Shown here one piece after another: positions 57,497 to 64,000 of a DNA stretch of 64,000 bases; positions within the stretch are counted from its first letter, which is position 1, and each line of letters starts with the position of its first letter. The DNA is from Agromyces sp. Root81. Lineage in GTDB: Bacteria > Actinomycetota > Actinomycetes > Actinomycetales > Microbacteriaceae. The DNA is taken from NCBI RefSeq assembly GCF_001429165.1, contig NZ_LMIR01000001.1, forward strand, positions 766,875 to 830,874. The letters run 5' to 3'. The translations under genes and the position numbers were made by a program. The notes under the pieces were generated by a model, which saw only the letters and a list, made by a program, of their open reading frames with translations, ran no database searches and had not been told where the DNA came from.

Positions 57497-60064
57497 GTGC
57501 CCGGAGAGAACCTCACCCGAATCGAAGCCGAGGAGCGTGCTGCGCTCGTCTCGGTGCGCGACTATGACGTCGTGCTCGATGTCACCACCGGTCCGGAGGT
57601 GTTCCGCACTCAGACGACCGTGCGGTTCACCGCGACCGCGGGTGCGTCGACGTTCATCGATGCCATCACGGCGGCCGTGCACTCGGTCACCCTGAACGGC
57701 GTCGAGCTCGACCCCGCAGTGGTGAGCGACGGCGTGCGCATCCAGCTGCCGAACCTCGCCGCGGAGAACGAGCTCGTCGTCGTCGCCGACGGCCGCTACA
57801 TGAACACCGGCGAGGGCCTGCACCGCTTCGTCGACCCCGCCGACGGCGAGGTCTACCTCTACACGCAGTTCGAGGTGCCCGACTCGCGCCGCATGTTCGC
57901 CGTGTTCGAGCAGCCCGACCTCAAGGCCGAGTTCAAGTTCACGGTCACGGCGCCCTCGCACTGGCAGGTCGTGTCGAACCAGCCGACGCCCGAGCCCGAG
58001 CTGCACCCGTCGGGGCGCCGCGCCGACGACGTCTCGACGGCGACCTGGGCATTCGAGGCCACCCCGCGCATGTCGAGCTACATCACCGCGCTCGTCGCCG
58101 GCCCCTACGACGTCGTGCGCGACGAGCTCACGAGCTCCGACGGGCGGGTCATCCCCCTCGGCGTGTTCAGCCGCAAGAGCCTCTCGCAGTACCTCGACGC
58201 CGACTACATCTTCGAGAAGACGAAGCAGGGCTTCGAGTACTTCGAGGCGAAGTTCGACGTGCCCTACCCGTTCACGAAGTACGACCAGCTCTTCGTGCCC
58301 GAGTACAACGCCGGTGCGATGGAGAACGCGGGCGCGGTGACCTTCACCGAGGTCTACGTGTTCCGTTCGAAGGTCACCGACGCGATCAAGGAGCGCCGGG
58401 TCGTCACGATCCTGCACGAGCTCGCGCACATGTGGTTCGGCGACCTCGTCACCATGAAGTGGTGGAACGACCTGTGGCTCAACGAGTCGTTCGCCGAGTG
58501 GGCGTCGACGATCGCCACCGCAGAGGCCACCGAGTGGCACCACGCGTGGACGACCTTCAACTCGATGGAGAAGAGCTGGGCGTACCGTCAGGACCAGCTG
58601 CCCTCGACGCACCCGATCGTCGCCGAGATCCGCGACCTCGAAGACGTGCTCGTCAACTTCGACGGCATCACCTATGCCAAGGGCGGGTCGGTGCTGAAGC
58701 AGCTGGCCGCCTGGGTCGGCATCGAAGCCTTCTTCACGGGCGTCTCGGCGTACTTCAAGAAGCACGCGTGGGGCAACACGACCCTCGCCGACCTGCTCGG
58801 CGAGCTCGAGGTCGCCAGCGGCCGCGACCTGTCGGCCTGGTCGAAGCTCTGGCTCGAGACCGCGGGCGTCAACACCCTGCGCCCCGAGATCGCGACGGAT
58901 GACGCGGGCACGATCACCTCGTTCACGGTGCTGCAGTCGGCCCACCCCGACTACCCCACGATCCGCCCGCACCGCGCCGCGATCGGCTTCTACAACCTCG
59001 TCGACGGCGCGCTCGTGCGCGAGCACCGCGTCGAGCTCGACATCGACGGCGAGCGCACGGATGTCGCCGAGCTCGTGGGCCTCGCGCGCCCCGACCTCGT
59101 GCTCCTGAACGACGACGACCTCGCGTACGCGAAGATCCGTCTCGACGAGGCGTCGCAGCACGTCGCGCTGGGGAACCTGTCGAAGATCGAGGACCCGCTC
59201 GCCCGCGCCCTGGTCTGGAGCTCGGTGTGGGACGCGGTGCGCGACGCCGAGACGAGCGCGAGCGACTACCTGGAGCTCGTGCTCGGCAACATCGCGAGCG
59301 AGACCGAGTCGACGACGCTGCGCATCATCCTCGCGAACGCGCAGCTCGCGGCGAGCTCGTACGTCGCCCCCGAGCGTCGCTCCGACGCGCGCCGTGTGCT
59401 CGCCGACGGGTTCTGGCAGCTCGCACAGCAGGCCGCGGCCGGCAGCGACGCCCAGTTCCAGTTCGTGAAGGCGTTCGCCTCGATCGCCGAGGCGGGTTCG
59501 CACGTCGACGCCCTCGCGGGCCTGTTCGACGGCTCCATCACGCTCGACGGCCTCGACATCGACACCGACCTCGGCTGGGAGCTGCTCATCGCACTCGTCG
59601 CCGCCGGTCGCGCCGGCGACGCCGAGATCGACGCCCGCCTCGAGTCGGACAAGACGGCCACGGGTCAGGAGTCGGCCGCGCACGCCCGCGCGGCGACGCC
59701 GACCGCCGAGGGCAAGCAGCGCGCGTGGGCGTCGGTCATCGACGTCGACACGGCGACGAACTCGGTCGTGCGCACGACTGCGACCGGCTTCGTGCGTGCC
59801 GACGACCAGTCGTTGCTCACCCCGTTCATCGAGCAGTACTTCGGCATGCTCGGCGACATCTGGCAGAACCGCAGCTACGCGATCGCCGAGAAGCTCGTCG
59901 ACCTGCTCTACCCGGCGCCGCTCGCGAGCCGTGCGCTCGTCGACGCGAGCCACGCGTGGCTCGCGCAGAACGCCGACGCCGCGCCCGCGCTGCGTCGTCT
60001 CGTGGTCGAGAACGTCGCCGGCGTCGAGCGCGCACTCGCCGCGCAGGCGCGCGACGCGCAGTAG
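57497..60064 (+). CDS. pepN: Aminopeptidase N (M1 metallopeptidase)
   Basis: An 855-residue zinc aminopeptidase. The exopeptidase motif is YNAGAMENAGAVTF, and the zinc site HELAHMWFG plus the downstream Glu of LNESFAEW gives HExxH-x18-E. A C-terminal helical domain follows from ~residue 510. GTG 57497 is chosen because GAAGGAG sits 5 bases upstream; an ATG at 57476 is possible. Monocistronic, ended by a long hairpin. Confidence 0.97.
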   Translation: MPGENLTRIEAEERAALVSVRDYDVVLDVTTGPEVFRTQTTVRFTATAGASTFIDAITAAVHSVTLNGVELDPAVVSDGVRIQLPNLAAENELVVVADGRYMNTGEGLHRFVDPADGEVYLYTQFEVPDSRRMFAVFEQPDLKAEFKFTVTAPSHWQVVSNQPTPEPELHPSGRRADDVSTATWAFEATPRMSSYITALVAGPYDVVRDELTSSDGRVIPLGVFSRKSLSQYLDADYIFEKTKQGFEYFEAKFDVPYPFTKYDQLFVPEYNAGAMENAGAVTFTEVYVFRSKVTDAIKERRVVTILHELAHMWFGDLVTMKWWNDLWLNESFAEWASTIATAEATEWHHAWTTFNSMEKSWAYRQDQLPSTHPIVAEIRDLEDVLVNFDGITYAKGGSVLKQLAAWVGIEAFFTGVSAYFKKHAWGNTTLADLLGELEVASGRDLSAWSKLWLETAGVNTLRPEIATDDAGTITSFTVLQSAHPDYPTIRPHRAAIGFYNLVDGALVREHRVELDIDGERTDVAELVGLARPDLVLLNDDDLAYAKIRLDEASQHVALGNLSKIEDPLARALVWSSVWDAVRDAETSASDYLELVLGNIASETESTTLRIILANAQLAASSYVAPERRSDARRVLADGFWQLAQQAAAGSDAQFQFVKAFASIAEAGSHVDALAGLFDGSITLDGLDIDTDLGWELLIALVAAGRAGDAEIDARLESDKTATGQESAAHARAATPTAEGKQRAWASVIDVDTATNSVVRTTATGFVRADDQSLLTPFIEQYFGMLGDIWQNRSYAIAEKLVDLLYPAPLASRALVDASHAWLAQNADAAPALRRLVVENVAGVERALAAQARDAQ

Positions 60065-60080
60065 CACCGGCACGACCGTC

Positions 60081-60126
60081 CAGGGCGGGTCGGCATGGTA
60101 CTTCGGTACCATCCCGGCCCGCCCTG
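60081..60126 (+). terminator. Long UUCG-capped hairpin after pepN
   Basis: Two 21-base arms (60081-60101 and 60106-60126) pair with one G-U and one mismatch around TTCG. Directly after the pepN stop, with no strong T tract. Confidence 0.7.
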
Positions 60127-60178
60127 AACCATTCTTCAGGCGGATGCCCCGGGGCCGCCCGATCTCTAGCGTTGAAGC

Positions 60179-61090
60179 ATGATCACGGCAGAAGGGCTCG
60201 TCAAGCGCTACGGCGCGAAGACCGCCGTCAACGACATCAGTTTCACCGTCCGCCCCGGTCAGGTCACTGGCTTCCTCGGCCCGAACGGCGCGGGCAAGTC
60301 GACCACGATGCGCATGATCGTCGGACTCGACCGACCGAGCGCAGGTCGCGTCACGGTCAATGGCAAGCCCTACGCCGCGCACCGCGCACCCCTGCACGAG
60401 GTCGGCGCCCTCCTCGACGCGAAGGCCGTGCACACCGGCCGGAGCGCCTACAACCACCTGCTGGCGATGGCGGCGACGCACGGCATCGGCGCGAGCCGCG
60501 TGCGCGAGGTCATCGAACTCACCGGACTCGAGTCAGTGGCGCGCAAGCGCGTCGGCGGCTTCTCGCTCGGCATGGGCCAGCGCCTCGGCATCGCGGCAGC
60601 CATGCTCGGCGACCCGGCGACCCTCATCCTCGACGAGCCCGTCAACGGCCTCGACCCCGAGGGGGTGCTGTGGGTGCGCCAGTTCGTGCGCCACCTCGCG
60701 TCAGAGGGCCGCACGATCTTCCTCTCCTCGCACCTCATGAGCGAGATGGCCCTCACCGCCGATCACCTCATCGTGCTCGGCCGCGGCGAGATCATCGCCG
60801 ACGCCCCCGTCGCCGACATCATCGCCGGCGGCACGCGTCCCCGAGTGCTGGTGCGCTCGCCGCACTCCTCGCAGCTCGCCGATCTCCTCGCCGCCCCCGA
60901 GGTCGCGGTGATCCGCTCGGAAGCGGGCGTGCTCGAGGTCACGGGCGTCGCAGCAGCCGGCATCGGCGACCTCGCCGCGCAGCACGGGCTCGCGATCCAC
61001 GAACTCACCCCGCTCAGCGCGTCGCTCGAGGAGGCCTACATGGCCCTGACCGCCGACGCCGTCGAATACCGCACGGAGGCCGTCCGATGA
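60179..61090 (+). CDS. ABC transporter ATP-binding protein
   Basis: A 303-residue ATPase of the DrrA/CcmA-like drug-exporter group. It has Walker A GPNGAGKST, signature SLGMGQRLGIAAAM and Walker B LILDEPVNGLDPEG with its switch LSSHLMSEM. The C-terminal domain (~215-303) is typical of antibiotic and lantibiotic exporters. Its stop overlaps the permease ATG, so it is the first gene of an exporter-kinase-regulator operon. Confidence 0.93.
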   Translation: MITAEGLVKRYGAKTAVNDISFTVRPGQVTGFLGPNGAGKSTTMRMIVGLDRPSAGRVTVNGKPYAAHRAPLHEVGALLDAKAVHTGRSAYNHLLAMAATHGIGASRVREVIELTGLESVARKRVGGFSLGMGQRLGIAAAMLGDPATLILDEPVNGLDPEGVLWVRQFVRHLASEGRTIFLSSHLMSEMALTADHLIVLGRGEIIADAPVADIIAGGTRPRVLVRSPHSSQLADLLAAPEVAVIRSEAGVLEVTGVAAAGIGDLAAQHGLAIHELTPLSASLEEAYMALTADAVEYRTEAVR

Positions 61091-61941
61091 CCACCATCAC
61101 CCCGCCGCTGGCGCACCCCTCGCAGCGCGCCCGCTCCACCTCGCTGTCGTTCGGCGGCGTGCTCCGCTCCGAGTGGATCAAGCTCCGCAGCCTCCGCTCG
61201 ACCACTTGGTCGTACCTCATCGTGATCGCGATCTCGCTCGGCATGGCGCTCATGATGTCGCTCAGCATGGCCAGCGGCATGAACGGCGGTGCTGATGCCT
61301 CGGGCATGCCCGCCGCCGACCAGCTGACGCTCGTCGTGCAGTCCTCGGTGTTCGGCGTCTACTTCGGCCAGCTCGTCGCGGGCGTGCTCGGCGTGCTCGT
61401 CATCAGTGGCGAGTACACGACCGGCATGATCCGCTCGACGCTCACGGCCGTGCCGAAGCGACTGCCGGCCCTCGCGGCCAAGGGCGTCGTGCTGTTCGTC
61501 GCGACGTTCATCGTCGGCCTCATCGCGAACCTCGGCGCGTTCCTCGTCTCCTCGATGGCCTTCGCGGGCATCGGCGTCACGGCGAGCATCGCCGAACCCG
61601 CGGTGTTCCTGCCGCTCCTCGGCGGCGCGCTTTACCTCGCGCTCGTCGCGGTGTTCGCGCTCGGAGTCGGCACCATGATCCGCAGCAGCGCTGGCGGCAT
61701 CGCCGCGGTGCTCGGTCTCCTCCTGCTCCTGCCGATGGTGCTGCAGATGATCCCCGCCGAGTGGGCGCACGACCTCGTGCCGTACCTGCTCCCGAACGCG
61801 GGCATGAACATGTTCACCTCGACGACGGCGGAGCCCACCGCCGACGGGTTCGGCGTCTGGCTGAACCTCCTCATCGTGCTCGGCTGGATGGGGGCATCCA
61901 TTGCCGGCGCCGCGGTGCTCCTGAAGCGACGGGACGCGTAG
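61087..61941 (+). CDS. ABC transporter permease (ABC-2 type)
   Basis: A 284-residue membrane protein with the cytoplasmic start SEWIKLRSLRSTTWSY typical of ABC-2 permeases, then six helices. ISGEYTTGMIRSTLTAVPKR is the coupling-helix region found in these exporters. It pairs with the ATPase gene. Substrate is inferred to be a peptide antibiotic or lipophilic drug. Confidence 0.92.
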   Translation: MTTITPPLAHPSQRARSTSLSFGGVLRSEWIKLRSLRSTTWSYLIVIAISLGMALMMSLSMASGMNGGADASGMPAADQLTLVVQSSVFGVYFGQLVAGVLGVLVISGEYTTGMIRSTLTAVPKRLPALAAKGVVLFVATFIVGLIANLGAFLVSSMAFAGIGVTASIAEPAVFLPLLGGALYLALVAVFALGVGTMIRSSAGGIAAVLGLLLLLPMVLQMIPAEWAHDLVPYLLPNAGMNMFTSTTAEPTADGFGVWLNLLIVLGWMGASIAGAAVLLKRRDA

Positions 61942-61951
61942 AGTCCAGTCC

Positions 61952-63283
61952 ATGACGGAAGCACCCATCTCCCCCGGCTACCCGGCTTCGGTAGTCGGGG
62001 GAGAACTTCGTCTGCCGAAGCCGCCGGGCGTGATCCGGCAGTTCTGGGCGCGGCACCCGTGGCTCACGGACTCGCTGATCACTGCGCTGTACTTCGTGCC
62101 GACCTTCGTCGGAACGATCGCACTGATGTTCGTCCCGACCCCGCCGCCTGTGTGGATCGCCATCGCGCAGTTCGTCGCCATCGCAGTGGCCGCCGCTGCG
62201 ATCCTGCTGTTCCGGCGCCGACGGCCATGGCTGCTCGTCATCGTCGCCTGGATCGTCTGCCTCGTCGTCTATCCCTTCGGGTCGACCGACGTGCTCCCGC
62301 TGCTGCTCGCCCTGTACGCCCTCGCCGTCTACGGCTCGACCCGCTCCGCCTGGATCGGCTTCGCCGGTTCGGTGGTCGTCACGACGGCCTCGTCCTACAT
62401 CGCCGTCTGGACCCAGGCCGATGACACCGTGGCACCGTTCGGCGCCAACGCACCGGCATCCGCCTCGCAGTTCACGGTGCTGCTGCTGATCGCGACGCTC
62501 ATCGGAGTGACCGTCGGCAACCGGCGCCGGTACCTGAACGCCCTCATCGCCCGCGCACACGACCTCGCCCGCGAGCGCGACCAGCAGGCCCAGCTCGCGA
62601 CCGCGCTCGAGCGCTCGCGCATCGCCCGCGAGATGCACGACATCGTCTCGCACAGCCTCACCGTCATGGTGACACTCGCCGACGGTTCGGCGGCGACCGT
62701 GGGCCGCGATCCGGTGCGCGCCGCCGAGGCCATGGCGCACGTGGCCGACACCGGCCGTGCGGCGCTCGTCGACATGCGACGCATGCTCGGCGTGCTGGCC
62801 GAGCCCGACGATGCGTCGGCCTGCCCCGACGAGCTCGCTCCGCAACCGGGCACGGCGGCGCTGCCGGTGCTCGTGGAGCGATTCCGCGCGGCCGGGCTGC
62901 CGGTGCAGCTGACGACCGTCGGGCCGCCGATCGTCGACCCGAACCTGCAGCTGAACGTCTACCGCATCGTGCAGGAGGGGCTCACCAACGCCCTGCGGTA
63001 TGCGGCGACCGCGCATCGCGTCGACGTCAGCGTCGAGCACGCCGCCGGCACGGTGAAGGTCGACGTGCTCGACGACGCCGCCGTCGCATCGACGTCCGAA
63101 CTCGGCAGCGGCGGCAAGGGACTCGTCGGCATGCGGGAACGGGTCGCCCTCTACGGCGGCACGCTCGAGGTGGGTCCCGGCAGCGTACGGGGCTGGCGAC
63201 TGCACGCCGAGCTCCGAGCCGAAGAGACGACACCGACCACACCGACCGAACCACGCGCAGCGAACCCCGAGGACCCAGCATGA
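61952..63283 (+). CDS. Sensor histidine kinase (HisKA_3 type)
   Basis: A 443-residue kinase. Four or five membrane helices occupy ~40-185. His229 in SRIAREMHDIVSHSLTVMV is the phospho-acceptor, in a DHp helix common to actinobacterial NarL-type kinases. The ATPase domain has EGLTNALRYAAT and GGKGLVGMRERVALYGG. It lacks a large extracytoplasmic domain and probably senses signals within the membrane. Its stop overlaps the regulator start by 4 bases. Confidence 0.93.
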   Translation: MTEAPISPGYPASVVGGELRLPKPPGVIRQFWARHPWLTDSLITALYFVPTFVGTIALMFVPTPPPVWIAIAQFVAIAVAAAAILLFRRRRPWLLVIVAWIVCLVVYPFGSTDVLPLLLALYALAVYGSTRSAWIGFAGSVVVTTASSYIAVWTQADDTVAPFGANAPASASQFTVLLLIATLIGVTVGNRRRYLNALIARAHDLARERDQQAQLATALERSRIAREMHDIVSHSLTVMVTLADGSAATVGRDPVRAAEAMAHVADTGRAALVDMRRMLGVLAEPDDASACPDELAPQPGTAALPVLVERFRAAGLPVQLTTVGPPIVDPNLQLNVYRIVQEGLTNALRYAATAHRVDVSVEHAAGTVKVDVLDDAAVASTSELGSGGKGLVGMRERVALYGGTLEVGPGSVRGWRLHAELRAEETTPTTPTEPRAANPEDPA

Positions 63284-63966
63284 GCACCGCACCGCCTCCC
63301 ATCCGCGTCGCAATCGCCGACGACCAGTCACTCGTGCGCACCGGCCTCCGCATGGTGCTCGAAGCCGAGCCCGATCTCGTCGTCGTCGGCGAGGCCGCCG
63401 ACGGGCGCAGCGCGATCGCCCTCGTCGACTCACTCGAGGTCGACGTCATGCTGATGGACGTGCGCATGCCGGACGTCGACGGCATCGCCGCCACCGAGGC
63501 GATCGCCCGAGGCGGCACGGCCACGCGCGTGCTCGTGCTGACGACCTTCGATCTCGACGAGTACGCGTTCGCCGCGATCCGCGCCGGCGCGAGCGGATTC
63601 CTGCTGAAGGACTCGAGGCCCGCCGAGCTGGTCGGCGCGATCCGCACCGTGCACGCCGGCGAGGCCGCGCTGGCCCCGCGCGTCACCCGCCGGATGATCG
63701 AGCTGTTCGCCGGCGAGCTGCCGGGCACGGCAGCGCCGAGCGGCGCCCCGGGGCTCGACTCGCTCACGCCCCGCGAGCGGGAGATCCTCATCGCCATCGC
63801 CGAGGGCCGGAGCAACCCCGAGATCGCCGAGCAGTTCTTCCTCTCGGAGTCGACGGTGAAGACCCACGTCGGCCGGGTGCTGCAGAAGCTCGACGCGCGC
63901 GACCGCGTGCAGCTCGTGATCTACGCCTACGAGCACGGACTGCTGTCGATGCCCGGCTCACCCTGA
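63280..63966 (+). CDS. LuxR/NarL-type response regulator
   Basis: A 228-residue regulator with phospho-acceptor Asp60 in VDVMLMDVRMPDVDG, Lys in FLLKDSRPAEL, and the HTH LTPREREILIAIAEGRSNPEIAEQFF. Overlaps the kinase (ATGA), so both are coupled. It probably controls the ABC exporter just upstream. Confidence 0.94.
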   Translation: MSTAPPPIRVAIADDQSLVRTGLRMVLEAEPDLVVVGEAADGRSAIALVDSLEVDVMLMDVRMPDVDGIAATEAIARGGTATRVLVLTTFDLDEYAFAAIRAGASGFLLKDSRPAELVGAIRTVHAGEAALAPRVTRRMIELFAGELPGTAAPSGAPGLDSLTPREREILIAIAEGRSNPEIAEQFFLSESTVKTHVGRVLQKLDARDRVQLVIYAYEHGLLSMPGSP

Positions 63967-64000
63967 GTCGCTAGGCTGGCGAGTCGACGACCACACGGAG

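Overview
The window looks like chromosomal DNA of a high-GC actinobacterium, most likely a member of the Microbacteriaceae (Agromyces- or Microbacterium-like). This is inferred from the codon bias and from actinobacterial marker families: SepH, DUF3000, DUF3093, DUF3159, DUF3710, DUF4193, paired ClpP1/ClpP2, a SCO7613-type membrane protein and a ThrS-HIT pair. There is no rRNA, CRISPR array or intact insertion sequence. Six tRNA genes are present.

Layout. 0-2.7 kb: tail of an unknown gene, then HIT and thrS on the minus strand. 2.8-9.6 kb: an accessory stretch with a hypothetical protein, a MazG-like protein, a truncated P-loop kinase, a DUF4238-like protein, a large UPF1-like helicase, the first ~70 codons of a GHKL ATPase and the first ~55 codons of a DUF3800 protein. 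I read this as a decayed defence or mobile island next to a tRNA cluster. 9.6-10.3 kb: tRNA-Val(GAC), Cys and Gly(GCC) on minus, tRNA-Val(CAC) on plus. 10.4-17 kb: VOC protein, PemK-like protein, amtB with a GlnR-type box, zapE, sseA, sufE, a hydrolase. 16.8-22.6 kb: DUF3000-RNase D, the fatty-acid beta-oxidation pair fadA-fadB, a reductase. 22.6-31.6 kb: dxs, acnA, DUF3159-DUF3710-dut, DUF3093, DUF4193, sepH. 31.7-39 kb: an SOS-box-controlled DUF6504 gene, a BenE-type transporter, clpX, an AAA ATPase, clpP2, clpP1, a TPR protein, trigger factor, tRNA-Pro. 39.1-45.7 kb: a giant membrane protein, tRNA-Gly(TCC), and a TetR/MDR/DUF6326 cassette with repeated operators. 45.8-51 kb: Dps, a membrane protein, and a multicopper oxidase-histidine kinase-response regulator operon. 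51-57.4 kb: amidohydrolase, PaiB-like flavoprotein, Nei-type glycosylase, rpiB, DUF2332, an atypical SDR. 57.5-64 kb: pepN, then an ABC exporter and two-component system in one run.

How the genes connect. The proteostasis block (tig, clpP1, clpP2, clpX) is contiguous apart from an AAA ATPase between clpP2 and clpX. The fadA-fadB stop/start overlap implies coupled translation for beta-oxidation. The dut/DUF cluster and sepH form a conserved but partly uncharacterised neighbourhood. The least explained elements are the decayed helicase/GHKL island, the SDR with a zinc-knuckle N-terminus and no canonical Tyr, the BenE gene whose first membrane helix lies upstream of any normal start codon, and the kinase-linked multicopper oxidase. 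I did not find clear evidence of one complete, wholly new system. All family assignments come from reading motifs, without database searches.
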